Assembly (NCBI GenBank): GCA_017473345.1
Contig: JAFULL010000109.1
Span: forward strand, 1-41,397
Direction of reading: 5' to 3'
DNA: 41,397 nt
From: Clostridia bacterium
GTDB lineage: Bacteria; Bacillota; Clostridia; Christensenellales; Aristaeellaceae
In this document: positions 23,902 through 32,553 of the stretch, piece by piece
Layout: each line of letters starts with the position of its first letter
Numbering within the stretch: the first letter of the stretch is position 1
The notes under the pieces: model-generated
Databases searched by the model: none
Told to the model about the DNA's origin: nothing
Seen by the model: the letters and a program-made list of their open reading frames with translations, nothing else
Position numbers and translations under genes: made by a program

Positions 23902-24452
23902 CAGACACTCTCCAGATAGGTCTGAACGCCCATGGCGTATGCATCGTTGCCTTCGGAGTCGATGGCTACAGTCAGGGGTAGGTCGCGCACCACCAGCCGC
24001 TTGATGCTTTCCGTGCCCAAATCGTCATAGGCCACCACGTCCAGCTGCTCGATGCAGGCGGCCATATAGGCCGCACAGCCGCCGATGGCCGCAAAGTAGA
24101 CCGATCCGTTCTCCTTCAGCGCAAGCCGCACCGCTTCGCTGCGGCCGCCCTTGCCGATGAGCGCATTCACGCCGTATGCAAGCATCGCAGGCGTATATGC
24201 ATCCATGCGCATACTGGTGGTGGGGCCGATCGCGCCGGAGGGACGGCCCGGAGGGGTGGGCGTGGGGCCTGCGTAAAAGATGGTCTGCCCGTGCAGATCC
24301 ACCGGCAGTTCCTCGCCCTTTTCAAGCGCAGCGCACAGCCTGCCGTGGGCAGCGTCGCGTGCGGTGTAGATCACGCCCGTTACCAGCACGTTGTCGCCGG
24401 CATGCAGGGTTTTCAAATCCTTTTTGTCAAACGGAGCCGTCAGTCGAATCAT
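23901..24452 (-). CDS. Class I fumarate hydratase, beta subunit
   Basis: 183 residues matching the C-terminal half of class I [4Fe-4S] fumarase, or L(+)-tartrate dehydratase beta. It interconverts fumarate and malate with the alpha subunit. Conserved parts are DKKDLKTLHAGDNVLVTGVIYTARDAAH at the N-terminus, YAGPTPTPPGRPSGAIGPTTS and MLIGKGG-type IGKGGRS. ATG 24452 has AGGAGG nine bases upstream and 15 bases from the alpha stop. The fumarase and tartrate dehydratase subfamilies cannot be split by eye. Confidence 0.92.
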   Translation of the reverse strand: MIRLTAPFDKKDLKTLHAGDNVLVTGVIYTARDAAHGRLCAALEKGEELPVDLHGQTIFYAGPTPTPPGRPSGAIGPTTSMRMDAYTPAMLAYGVNALIGKGGRSEAVRLALKENGSVYFAAIGGCAAYMAACIEQLDVVAYDDLGTESIKRLVVRDLPLTVAIDSEGNDAYAMGVQTYLESV

Positions 24453-24467
24453 GCTCGTTTCCTCCTT

Positions 24468-25310
24468 TTACAGCAAGGCGCTGGCGTGACGGGTGACGTG
24501 GCAGCCCACGTTGACCGCCACCGGCAGCCCGGCGATATGGGTGGGATAGGCCTTGATGCGAACGCTCAGGCAGGTGGTCTTTCCGCCAAAACCCTGCGGG
24601 CCGATGCCCAGTGCGTTGACAGCCTCAAGCAGTTCCTTTTCCAGCACATCGTAATAGGGATCGGGATGCGGGCCTTCACGCAGTTCGATGAGCGCCTCCT
24701 TGGCAAGCTCGGTCACCTTTTCAAAGGTGCCGCCCACACCCACGCCCAGCATCATGGGCGGACAGGGGTTTGCGCCCGCCAGACGCGCGGTTTCCACCAC
24801 AAAGTCCTTTACGCCCTGCAGGCCCTGCGCGGGGGTCAGCATGCACAGACGGCTCATGTTCTCGCTGCCAAAACCCTTGGGCGCAACGGTCAGCTTCAGG
24901 CCGTCGCCCTCCACCAGCGTCAGGTGCAGCACGGCTGGGGTGTTGTCGCCGGTGTTGCCGCGGCGGATGGGGTCGCGCACGATGGACTTGCGCAGGTAAC
25001 CGTCGGTATAGCCGCGGGCCACGCCCTCGTTGACGGCGTCGGACAGCAAACCGCCCACGATGTGCGCATCCTGACCCAGCTCGGCATACACCACCGCCAT
25101 GCCCGTATCCTGGCAGATGGCCATGCCCTGCTCGCGGGCGATGCACGCATTTTTGCAGATCAGCTGCAGGGTGTCGCGTGCAGGGGCATAGGGTTCGCTT
25201 TCGCAGGCGCTGCAAAGCAGCCCTTCCACCTGCCCGGGCAGAAGGGTATTGGCCTCGATGCACAGCCGCGCGACCGTTTCAGCAATGGTATTGTAATGGA
25301 TGTCTCTCAT
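24468..25310 (-). CDS. Class I fumarate hydratase, alpha subunit
   Basis: 280 residues carrying the iron-sulphur cluster. Probable cluster cysteines are C66 in CQDTG, C183 in NPCPP and C270 in NVGCH. Other family blocks: GNTGDNTPAVLH and APKGFGSENMS. Oxygen-sensitive class I enzymes of split two-subunit form are common in anaerobic Clostridia. ATG 25310 has AGGAGG close upstream; the gap to the metallophosphoesterase gene is 18 bases, so the three genes form one unit. Confidence 0.94.
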   Translation of the reverse strand: MRDIHYNTIAETVARLCIEANTLLPGQVEGLLCSACESEPYAPARDTLQLICKNACIAREQGMAICQDTGMAVVYAELGQDAHIVGGLLSDAVNEGVARGYTDGYLRKSIVRDPIRRGNTGDNTPAVLHLTLVEGDGLKLTVAPKGFGSENMSRLCMLTPAQGLQGVKDFVVETARLAGANPCPPMMLGVGVGGTFEKVTELAKEALIELREGPHPDPYYDVLEKELLEAVNALGIGPQGFGGKTTCLSVRIKAYPTHIAGLPVAVNVGCHVTRHASALL

Positions 25311-25328
25311 GGGTAAACCTCCTGATCA

Positions 25329-26009
25329 TCAGTCCAGATGGATAAGCAGCACCTCGCAGGGATTGCCCCAGCGAGGCATGCGCGCGGGATTGCCCGCGCC
25401 TGCGGAAACGATCATCTTTCCCCCATACAGGCCCTTGGTGTAGCGCGGCAGCAGCCCCTGACCGGGCGCCAGCACGCCCTGACCAAAAAAGCGGATCTGC
25501 CCGCCGTGCGCGTGACCTGCCACCACCAGATCAAAATGGCGCTTCTGCATGCGCTTCATGTATTCCTCGGGCTTGTGGCACAAAAGCACCTTCACGCCCT
25601 CTTCGCGCTCCATGGCGCTCAGGCGTTCAGGCTCCTTCACGACAGTCGGGTCGTACCAGCCGCCGATGACCAGCTCGCCAAAGCGCACATGCCGGTTGAC
25701 AAGGATCTGCGCGCCGGTCTGATTGAGCGCCTGACGCAGCTTGTGATACTTTTCCTGCCGGGCCTCGTGGTTGCCCAGCGAATAAAAGGTAGGCATCCGT
25801 TTGGCCGCATCGGCAAGAAAGGCCACGCCGCGGTCATACTGCTGACGGTAACGGTCGCTGATGTCGCCTGGCACCAGCAGCACATCAGCCCCGTCGATCA
25901 GCGGAAAGATGTCCTCATAGGGCTCATTGTGCAGATCGCTGACCACTGCCAGCGTAAGCGGCTTTGTCAGCTTTCCGGTGTGAAATTCATAATACGTTGC
26001 TTTTCGCAT
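25329..26009 (-). CDS. Calcineurin-like metallophosphoesterase (YaeI/YkuE-like)
   Basis: A 226-residue enzyme with all five metallophosphoesterase blocks: SDLHN, GDISD, GNHEA, LCHKP and GHAHGGQ. It lacks the twin-arginine signal seen in some YkuE proteins, so it should be cytosolic. Substrate unknown; relatives act on lipid headgroups or nucleotides. ATG 26009 has AGAGG upstream, with an extended -10 promoter 24 bases further. Its operon with fumarase is not an obvious functional pairing. Confidence 0.92.
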   Translation of the reverse strand: MRKATYYEFHTGKLTKPLTLAVVSDLHNEPYEDIFPLIDGADVLLVPGDISDRYRQQYDRGVAFLADAAKRMPTFYSLGNHEARQEKYHKLRQALNQTGAQILVNRHVRFGELVIGGWYDPTVVKEPERLSAMEREEGVKVLLCHKPEEYMKRMQKRHFDLVVAGHAHGGQIRFFGQGVLAPGQGLLPRYTKGLYGGKMIVSAGAGNPARMPRWGNPCEVLLIHLD

Positions 26010-26032
26010 AACGCACCTCTTTTCCAGAACCC

Positions 26033-26041
26033 ATTATAGCA
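26033..26041 (-). promoter_or_regulatory. Extended -10 promoter of the metallophosphoesterase-fumarase operon
   Basis: Minus-strand TG-C-TATAAT (ending 26033). There is no good -35; the terminator of the GH67 gene occupies that place. Confidence 0.65.
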
Positions 26042-26043
26042 TG

Positions 26044-26067
26044 AAAAGGCAGCGCCGGAGCGCTGCC
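26044..26067 (-). terminator. Terminator of the GH67 gene
   Basis: Perfect 8-bp GC stem (26067-26060 with 26055-26048), four-base loop, then TTTTC on the minus strand, immediately before the next gene's promoter. Confidence 0.85.
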
Positions 26068-26082
26068 CTGCAAAAAGTTTGA

Positions 26083-27921
26083 TTATTCGTAAATCGTGCG
26101 TCCGTTTGCGTCCTTCACACCGCTGAGGCGGTAGAAGAAGGTGTTGATGATGTCGCACCATTCATGCGCGTTTTTCAGCTGACGCTGCATGCGCTCCTGC
26201 GCCATCTCGCGATCAGGCGAGGGCAGGTCGAGCTGTGAAAGCGTCTGCGCCATGGCCTGCGTTTCCTCATACCCTTCGAAGTGGTCGTCGTAGATGCGCT
26301 GCACAAGCGTGCGGCCATCCGCCATCACATAGTCGTAGCGCAGGCGGTGGAAGAACAGCTTCAGCTTGTCCGGGCAGGTGTCGAGACTGGCATACAGGCT
26401 GCGGAAGGGTTCGGGATACTGCTCGGTGTAGCCGGTGCCGTTCTTTGTGCGGTCAATGCCCACGGCGTCGCGGTTGGCCTTGTGATAGGTGCCCCACGGC
26501 GCATATTCATAGCCGGAAGGCGACGGGCCGTAGTGCTCGTGCGTGGTCACCATCCAGTTCAGTCCCAAAGGAGCGGTGTACTTTTCATAGGTGCTGCGGC
26601 TGTTCATTAGAAGCGCCACCAGCATTTCCTGCTGCTGTTCATCCAGCTGGTAGGTCAGTTTCACCCACAGGCGGATGCACTCTTCCGGGTCGCAGCCGGG
26701 ATCCCATGCCGTCAGGCCATAGCTGAACAGGTTGACCGCTGCAAAGGGGTGACCGGTGTAGTTGTCGTCGCGGCCCAGATTGCCCACCGCGGCGATGGCC
26801 ATCACCTGTTTGGGCGGCAGGTCGCGGAAGATCTCCTTCCACATGGGCGGCATGGCGTAGATGTCGATCTGGTGGCCGGTGTACTCCTGCGCCAGCTGGA
26901 TCTCCAGCGCCAGATTGGTGTTGGGCATAGCGTAGAACAGGGGAGATACCGGCTCGCGCACCTGGAAGTCGAACGGGCCGTTTTTGATCTGCAAAATGAC
27001 GTTGTCATCAAATCGGCCGTCCAGATGCGCATAGTGGATGTAGGCCGCCATGGGACGGTCGGTGGTGGTATCACGCCAGTCCTGCATGCAGTTGTACACA
27101 AAGCAGCGCCAGATCAGCTTGCCACCGTGAGGCTTGAGCGCGCGGGCCAGCATATTCGCGCCGTCGGCATGGTCGCGGCCGTAGGTGAACGGGCCGGGCC
27201 GGTGCTCGCTGTCGGCCTTTACAAGGAAGCCGGCCAGATCGGGCACGGCATGATAGACCTTCTCCGTCTGCTGCATCCACCACTGCTGCACGCGCTCGTC
27301 CAGCGGGTCAGCGGTGGGAATGCCGTGGCGCATGGGATGCGCATAGTCGATGGACAGCATCAGCTTTACGCCGTAGGGGCGGAAAATAGCGGCCAGCTTG
27401 GCCAGCTCGGGCAGCCATTCCTCTTCGATCAGCTTGTGAGCGGGATCGTGCACGTTGACGTTGTTGATGCAGATCACATTCAGGCCCACCGACGCCATCA
27501 TGCGCGCCAGCTGGCGGATGCGGGACGCGTCATAGTCAAACCAGCCGTTTTCAAAAAACAGCGACCGGCCGGAATAGCCGCGCTCCACGGTGCCCTCGGC
27601 ATTGTCCCAGCAGTTGATCATGCGCAGGTCGTAGCAGGGCGCGCTGGGCTGTGTGCCCAGCCTGACCGGATATCCCGCATGCAGCGCCATCAGCAGCCGG
27701 TACGCGCCGTACAGCACGCCCGTTTCGCCGCCGGTGATCAAAAATTGCCCTTCTTTTTTCTCAATCCAAAAGCTGTCGCCCATTTCCGGACGCACGCAAA
27801 GGCCCACCGGTTCTCCGGAGGCCTGATCCAGTTCAAAACGCGCGATCTGCTGCGGAGTTTTCAAGTCCGCAGGCGCTTCAGCACACAAAAACGGAAGCCA
27901 GGTCAGACAGGGCTGCTTCAT
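26083..27921 (-). CDS. GH67 alpha-glucuronidase
   Basis: Family 67 enzymes remove (4-O-methyl-)glucuronic acid from the non-reducing end of xylo-oligosaccharides, by inversion. The 612 residues carry the signature MINCWDNAEGTVERGYSGRS at 101-120. Predicted acid is E239 in KADSEHRPGP; predicted bases are D318 in GPFDFQVREP and E346 in LAQEYTG, with the same 79- and 28-residue spacings as in the characterised Geobacillus enzyme. It has no signal peptide, so it should act on imported oligosaccharides. It is somewhat shorter than the usual 670-690. ATG 27921 has AAAGGA ten bases upstream. It is divergent from the MBL/GH39 pair. Confidence 0.95.
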   Translation of the reverse strand: MKQPCLTWLPFLCAEAPADLKTPQQIARFELDQASGEPVGLCVRPEMGDSFWIEKKEGQFLITGGETGVLYGAYRLLMALHAGYPVRLGTQPSAPCYDLRMINCWDNAEGTVERGYSGRSLFFENGWFDYDASRIRQLARMMASVGLNVICINNVNVHDPAHKLIEEEWLPELAKLAAIFRPYGVKLMLSIDYAHPMRHGIPTADPLDERVQQWWMQQTEKVYHAVPDLAGFLVKADSEHRPGPFTYGRDHADGANMLARALKPHGGKLIWRCFVYNCMQDWRDTTTDRPMAAYIHYAHLDGRFDDNVILQIKNGPFDFQVREPVSPLFYAMPNTNLALEIQLAQEYTGHQIDIYAMPPMWKEIFRDLPPKQVMAIAAVGNLGRDDNYTGHPFAAVNLFSYGLTAWDPGCDPEECIRLWVKLTYQLDEQQQEMLVALLMNSRSTYEKYTAPLGLNWMVTTHEHYGPSPSGYEYAPWGTYHKANRDAVGIDRTKNGTGYTEQYPEPFRSLYASLDTCPDKLKLFFHRLRYDYVMADGRTLVQRIYDDHFEGYEETQAMAQTLSQLDLPSPDREMAQERMQRQLKNAHEWCDIINTFFYRLSGVKDANGRTIYE

Positions 27922-27955
27922 CGTCAAATGTTCCTTTCTGTTGTATGTTGAAATG

Positions 27956-27964
27956 ATTATACCA
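27956..27964 (-). promoter_or_regulatory. Extended -10 promoter of the GH67 gene
   Basis: Minus-strand TG-G-TATAAT ending at 27956; the expected leader is about 28 bases. The place of a -35 is taken by the palindrome at 27978-27990. Confidence 0.65.
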
Positions 27965-27977
27965 TGTTTTGCCACAC

Positions 27978-27990
27978 TCGCACTATGCGA
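27978..27990. promoter_or_regulatory. Palindrome over the GH67 -35 region (operator candidate)
   Basis: TCGCA-CTA-TGCGA, perfect 5-base arms, centred where the GH67 -35 would be. A bound repressor would block GH67 transcription. Regulator unknown; none is encoded nearby. Confidence 0.4.
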
Positions 27991-28006
27991 AAGTTGCGGC
28001 CCACCT

Positions 28007-28021
28007 TGCACAAATTGCGCA
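28007..28021. promoter_or_regulatory. Second near-palindrome in the divergent region
   Basis: TGCACAA-A-TTGCGCA, seven-base arms with one mismatch, about 17 bases from the first palindrome. The rest of the 180-base divergent region shows recurrent TTGCGC/CGCAA cores but no convincing promoter for the rightward genes. Confidence 0.35.
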
Positions 28022-28101
28022 TGAAAAAATGCCATATCCGCAAGGAAATGAAAGGTTGTTGTCGAACCTATTCAACAAACCCAAAAGGAGCGTAACAACC
28101 T

Positions 28102-28884
28102 ATGAAAGCTGAACGGGTACTGCCCGGTGTATGGCACATTCAGGGCGATATGGACGTATGCATGACGCTGATCGAGGGCGAAAACCGCGCGCTATTGGTG
28201 GATGCAGGCTATGGTCTAAGCGATCTGGCCGCCTTTGTGCGCACGCTGACGCAAAAGCCGCTGACGGTGATCCTCACCCACGGGCATCACGACCACGCGC
28301 TGGGCGCGCGCTGCTTTGATGAAACCTATCTGTTTGCCGATGACCTGCCAGACTTTGCCACCTTTACCGGCCCCGGGCAGCGTGCAAAGGTCGCGCAGCA
28401 GGCGCAGGCCAAAGGCGTAGCCGTACCGGCGGATTATCTGACTGCGCCGATCCCGGTTCCCAAGCCTCTTGAGGAAGGCGAGCTCGACCTTGGTGGGCTC
28501 ACCGCGCAAGTCATCCACTGCCCCGGCCACACGCCGGGATCCGCCGTGGTGTATGTGCCGCAGCTTCAGCTGCTGCTGACCGCCGATGACTGGAACCCCT
28601 GCACATGGCTGTTCTTCCCGGCAGCATTGCCTGCTGAAGCCTACCGCGAAAATGTGCGCGCGCTGCTTCAGCTGCCCTTCACGCATGTGCTGTGCTCGCA
28701 CCGCACCGCGCTGTATGAGCGCGCCGTGTTTGAAGATTTCTTAAACGGCCTGACTGACGACTGCCTGCGGAATGCGCGCAAGGTGGACATGGGCTGGCCC
28801 ATCGACACGCGCGAGGCATCCCCTGCCGAAGGGCAGATCTTTGTATTCGACTGGAACAAAACCAAGCTGGAGGAAAAAGCATGA
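28102..28884 (+). CDS. MBL-fold metallo-hydrolase beside the xylosidase
   Basis: A 260-residue metallo-beta-lactamase-fold hydrolase with the zinc motif THGHHDH at 59-65, H in CPGHTPGSA and D in LLLTADDW, and a C-terminal histidine in LCSHRTALYE. It is cytosolic. Members include glyoxalase II, lactonases and arylsulfatase-like enzymes; the subgroup is not clear. ATG 28102 has AAAGGAG eleven bases upstream. It overlaps the GH39 start by four bases (ATGA), so a linked role, for example acting on a lactone or ester of a xylan sugar acid, is plausible but inferred. Confidence 0.9.
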   Translation: MKAERVLPGVWHIQGDMDVCMTLIEGENRALLVDAGYGLSDLAAFVRTLTQKPLTVILTHGHHDHALGARCFDETYLFADDLPDFATFTGPGQRAKVAQQAQAKGVAVPADYLTAPIPVPKPLEEGELDLGGLTAQVIHCPGHTPGSAVVYVPQLQLLLTADDWNPCTWLFFPAALPAEAYRENVRALLQLPFTHVLCSHRTALYERAVFEDFLNGLTDDCLRNARKVDMGWPIDTREASPAEGQIFVFDWNKTKLEEKA

Positions 28885-30374
28885 AACACCTCAACATCGC
28901 CATTGCGCCCGGCAGCCGCGCAGCATTTGCCAACAACGCCGCCTACTGCGTAGGCACCGGCCGCATGGGACTGGCCCTGCAGCAGGAGTATCAGGATCAG
29001 CTGGCGCTGGCACAGGATCTGGCGCATTTCAAACATATCCGCGGCCACGGCCTGTTCAGCGACGACATGGCCATTTATCAGACCTGCACCGACGCTGAAG
29101 GCCGCGAGCACGACGTTTACAACTTCACCTACCTCGACCGCGTGATGGACAGCTATCTTGAAAAGGGCCTGCGTCCCTTCCTGGAGCTGGGCTTCATGCC
29201 CGACAAAATGGCCAGCGGCACGCAGACGGTATTCTACTGGAAGGGCAACGTCACCCCTCCGGCTGATGAAGCCAAATGGGTGAACATGGTCAAGGCAACG
29301 CTTGCCCATCTGGCCCGCCGCTACGGCGAGGACGAGGTGAGCCAGTGGCCCTGCGAGGTATGGAACGAGCCCAACCTGCAGGTGTTCTGGGAAAATGCCG
29401 ACAAGCAGAAGTACCTGCGTCTGTACGCCATCACCTCCGTTGCTGTGAAAGAAGTGCTGCCCCGCATGCGCGTGGGCGGCCCGGCCATCTGCGGCGGCGA
29501 GGGCTCGCAGCAGTGGGTGGCGGACTTTCTCACCTTCTGCCGCGACAATCAGCTGCCGCTGGACTTCGTCACCCGCCACGCCTACATGGGCCAGTCCACC
29601 ACGAAGGTGGGCCGGTACACCTATCATGAGATGTGCCCCGTGCAGGTGACCTACGACGAAATGAAGCTCACCCGCGAGATCATCGACAGCTTCCCCGAGT
29701 ATAAGGGGATGGAAATGCACATCACCGAGTTCAACACCTCCTACAATCCCCTGTGCCCCATCCACGACACCAACTTAAACGCCGCCTACATCGCGGGGCT
29801 GCTCGCCTGTCTAGGCGACGTGGCCGCCAGCTATTCCTACTGGACCTTCGGCGACGTGTTTGAGGAGCAGGGCGTGCCGGCCCGTCCCTTCCACGGCGGC
29901 TTTGGTATGATCGCCAATCAGCTGATCATCAAGCCCACCATGTGGACGTTTGCGTTCTTCAACAACCTGAAGGGTGAATGCGTGCACCGTGACGAAAGCA
30001 GCGTTATCCTCCGCCGTGAGGACGGCAGCTACGAAGGCGTTTTGTGGAACCTGTGCCGCACCGATACCGACGTGCTGACGGTGGATATCAGCCTGCCGAT
30101 CGAAGGTAAATATGCGCTTTGTACCCGCACAGTCGATGAAGCGTGCTGCAACCCGCTCAAGTGCTGGCACGACATGGGCCAGCCCCAAAGCCTGACCCGC
30201 GACCAGCTTGCGTTCCTGCGTCAGGCCGGGCAGCCGCTGTGCCAGTCGCAGAGCGTGAACAGCCCGTTCAGCCTGACCCTTGGCCGCAACGCCGTGGTGC
30301 ATTTCACCCTCTCCCCCGTGCAGATGGAGACCGAATACGGCTACGACTACGACTGGTACCGCATTCACAGCTGA
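28881..30374 (+). CDS. GH39 beta-xylosidase
   Basis: A 497-residue glycoside hydrolase with the GH39 layout: HGLFSDDM near 56-63, acid/base E163 in EVWNEPNL, nucleophile E283 in MHITEFNTSY and a C-terminal beta-domain. It has no signal peptide, so it is intracellular. Family 39 xylosidases release xylose from short xylo-oligosaccharides with retention. The start ATG overlaps the MBL stop (ATGA). Next to the GH67 gene it completes removal of a glucuronic acid cap and xylose units from imported glucuronoxylan pieces. Confidence 0.93.
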   Translation: MKHLNIAIAPGSRAAFANNAAYCVGTGRMGLALQQEYQDQLALAQDLAHFKHIRGHGLFSDDMAIYQTCTDAEGREHDVYNFTYLDRVMDSYLEKGLRPFLELGFMPDKMASGTQTVFYWKGNVTPPADEAKWVNMVKATLAHLARRYGEDEVSQWPCEVWNEPNLQVFWENADKQKYLRLYAITSVAVKEVLPRMRVGGPAICGGEGSQQWVADFLTFCRDNQLPLDFVTRHAYMGQSTTKVGRYTYHEMCPVQVTYDEMKLTREIIDSFPEYKGMEMHITEFNTSYNPLCPIHDTNLNAAYIAGLLACLGDVAASYSYWTFGDVFEEQGVPARPFHGGFGMIANQLIIKPTMWTFAFFNNLKGECVHRDESSVILRREDGSYEGVLWNLCRTDTDVLTVDISLPIEGKYALCTRTVDEACCNPLKCWHDMGQPQSLTRDQLAFLRQAGQPLCQSQSVNSPFSLTLGRNAVVHFTLSPVQMETEYGYDYDWYRIHS

Positions 30375-30406
30375 TGTTCAAATCCTGCACTTTTGGATGC
30401 AATCCG

Positions 30407-30435
30407 TTGAAACAATCCAAATACAAAGCTATACT
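30407..30435 (+). promoter_or_regulatory. Promoter of the aconitase gene
   Basis: TTGAAA (30407-30412), 17 bases, TATACT (30430-30435). Transcription should begin near 30441-30443, at the foot of a strong hairpin. Confidence 0.85.
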
Positions 30436-30437
30436 GG

Positions 30438-30467
30438 ATAGCGGCGAGGCATCTGCCCCGCCGCTAT
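30438..30467 (+). promoter_or_regulatory. 5'-terminal hairpin of the aconitase mRNA
   Basis: A nine-pair stem (30438-30446 with 30459-30467), one A/C mismatch, then three further pairs around loop ATCT. Only TTT follows. It overlaps the predicted start of transcription, so it may cap and stabilise the mRNA, or act as a weak end for the GH39 transcript. Confidence 0.6.
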
Positions 30468-30490
30468 TTCACTCCTTTGGAGGACTTTTC

Positions 30491-32422
30491 ATGAACGTAA
30501 CACAGAAGATCCTTTCCGCCCATCTGGTATCCGGCGAGCTGATCCCCGGCAGCGAGATCGCCATCCGCATCGATCAGACCCTCACGCAGGACTCCACCGG
30601 CACCATGGCCTACCTGCAGTTTGAGGCCATGGGCGTTGACCGCGTCAAAACGGAAAAGAGCATCGCCTATATCGACCACAACACCCTGCAGACCGGTTTT
30701 GAAAACGCCGACGACCACAAGTACATCGCCACCGTGACCGGCAAGCACGGTATTTATCTCAGCAAGCCCGGCAACGGCATCTGCCATCAGGTACAGCTGG
30801 AGCGCATCGGCAAGCCCGGAAAAACGTTGCTTGGTTCCGACAGCCACACCCCCACCGGCGGCGCGCTGGGCATGATCGCCATCGGCGCCGGCGGACTGGA
30901 CGTGGCCGTGGCCATGGGCGGCGGCGCGTACTATCTCAGTTGTCCCAGCGTGGTCAACGTTCGTCTCACCGGCCAGCTTCAGCGCGGCGTGGCTGCCAAG
31001 GACGTCATCCTTGAGCTGCTGCGCAGGCTCAGCGTCAAGGGCGGCGTGGGCAAGGTGATGGAATACACCGGCCCCGGCATGAGCACCCTGTCCATCCCCG
31101 AGCGCGCGACCATCACCAACATGGGCGCAGAGCTGGGCGCGACCACCAGCGTGTTCCCCTCCGACGACGTGACCGCCGCTTTCCTCAAGGCCCAGGGCCG
31201 CGCGGAGGACTTCATTCCCCTGACTGCCGATGAAGACGCCATTTACGAAGAAACCGTCGAAATCGACCTTTCCGCCCTTGTACCCATGGTGGCCCTGCCC
31301 CACATGCCCGACAACGTCAGGACCGTTGAAGAGGCCGGACAGATCAAGGTCGATCAGGTATGCATCGGCAGCTGCACCAACTCCAGCTATCTGGACATGA
31401 TGCGCGTAGCCGCCATCCTCAAGGGCAGGACCGTGCATCCCGACGTGTCGCTGGTGATCGCACCCGGCAGCCGTCAGGTGCTGAGCATGCTCAGCAAGAA
31501 CGGCGCCCTGCACGACATGATCGAAGCAGGCGCGCGCATCTGCGAAACGGCGTGCGGCTTCTGCATCGGCATGGGCCAGAGCCCGTCCACCAACGCCGTG
31601 AGCGTGCGCACCAACAACCGCAATTTCTTTGGCCGCAGCGGCACCAAATCTGCCGGCATCTATCTGGTCAGCTGTGAAACCGCCGCAGCCACCGCCCTCA
31701 CCGGCGTGCTCACCGATCCCCGCACCGTTGACGCCAATCTGAACGTCGCCATGCCGGAAAGCTTCCTCTACAATGACAACCTGATCATCCCGCCTGTGGC
31801 GGAGGATAAGGCCGCCGACGCCGAAGTGGTGCGCGGCCCCAACATCAAGCCCTTCCCCAAGGCGGACGCGCTGGCCGACAGCCTGCAGGGCAGCGTGCTT
31901 CTGAAGATGGAGGACAACATCACCACCGACCACATCATGCCCTCCGACAGCTCGCTGCTGCCCTTCCGCAGCAACATTCCCAAGCTCAGCGAGCACTGTC
32001 TGGCCCCTGTCGATCCCACCTTCCCCGCCCGTGCCAAGGAGGCAGGCGGCGGCTTCCTGCTGGCCGGTCAGAACTACGGCCAGGGTTCCAGCCGCGAGCA
32101 TGCCGCGCTGGTGCCGCTGTATCTGAAGATCCGCGGCGTGCTGGCCAAGAGCTTTGCCCGCATCCACCGCGCCAACCTCATCAACAACGGCATCCTGCCG
32201 CTGGAGTTTGTCAGCGAAACCGACTACGACCGCTTTGACCAGACCGACGCCATCGCCCTGCCGGGCGTCCGCCAGCTGGTGGAAAGCGGCGAGACCCTCA
32301 TTCCCGTTGAGAACCTCACCAAGGGCTTCACCGTTCTGATGAAGCTGGATCTCACCGAACGTCAGCGCGGCATGATCCTCGCCGGCGGCCTCATCAACAT
32401 GATCGCCCAGCAGAACAGGTGA
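30491..32422 (+). CDS. acn: Aconitate hydratase
   Basis: A 643-residue aconitase of the short type (mitochondrial-like, with the swivel domain at the C-terminus). It interconverts citrate and isocitrate with a [4Fe-4S] cluster. Ligand cysteines are C295 in CIGSCTNSS, C355 and C358 in CGFCIG. The substrate region GSDSHTPTGG lies near 116-124, and the swivel-domain loop NYGQGSSREHAA is near 546-557. ATG 30491 has GGAGG eight bases upstream; the frame runs further 5' through the GH39 end, but that is not coding. Monocistronic. Confidence 0.95.
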   Translation: MNVTQKILSAHLVSGELIPGSEIAIRIDQTLTQDSTGTMAYLQFEAMGVDRVKTEKSIAYIDHNTLQTGFENADDHKYIATVTGKHGIYLSKPGNGICHQVQLERIGKPGKTLLGSDSHTPTGGALGMIAIGAGGLDVAVAMGGGAYYLSCPSVVNVRLTGQLQRGVAAKDVILELLRRLSVKGGVGKVMEYTGPGMSTLSIPERATITNMGAELGATTSVFPSDDVTAAFLKAQGRAEDFIPLTADEDAIYEETVEIDLSALVPMVALPHMPDNVRTVEEAGQIKVDQVCIGSCTNSSYLDMMRVAAILKGRTVHPDVSLVIAPGSRQVLSMLSKNGALHDMIEAGARICETACGFCIGMGQSPSTNAVSVRTNNRNFFGRSGTKSAGIYLVSCETAAATALTGVLTDPRTVDANLNVAMPESFLYNDNLIIPPVAEDKAADAEVVRGPNIKPFPKADALADSLQGSVLLKMEDNITTDHIMPSDSSLLPFRSNIPKLSEHCLAPVDPTFPARAKEAGGGFLLAGQNYGQGSSREHAALVPLYLKIRGVLAKSFARIHRANLINNGILPLEFVSETDYDRFDQTDAIALPGVRQLVESGETLIPVENLTKGFTVLMKLDLTERQRGMILAGGLINMIAQQNR

Positions 32423-32490
32423 GAAGGGACGGGAGGGAAGCGCTGCCTCCCTCCACCCTTCGCTCAAGGGCTTTGCCCTTGGGAATCCCA
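32423..32490 (+). repeat. Post-stop double-hairpin element, copy C
   Basis: It starts directly after the TGA of aconitase. Leader GAAGGGACG; hairpin 1 (32432-32441 with 32445-32454) with ten-base arms, one A/C mismatch and the same GCT loop; spacer ACCCTTCGCT; hairpin 2 with a 7-bp stem (32465-32471 with 32475-32481) and loop TTT; tail AATCCCA. Confidence 0.75.
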
Positions 32491-32515
32491 CCTTTGGGAG
32501 AAAATATATTTATCA

Positions 32516-32550
32516 AAAAGGAACAGTCTGCCTGTCGGACTGTTCCTTTT
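32516..32550. terminator. Bidirectional terminator between aconitase and sigG
   Basis: A 13-bp perfect stem (32516-32528 with 32538-32550) bounded by A residues on the left and T residues on the right; it ends four bases before the sigG stop codon. Confidence 0.88.
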
Positions 32551-32553
32551 GGT

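Noticed and set aside
30143..30490. N-terminal extension of aconitase into the GH39 gene
   Set aside because: The conserved aconitase sequence starts at ATG 30491 behind a promoter and GGAGG; the extension is out of frame with the true GH39 gene.
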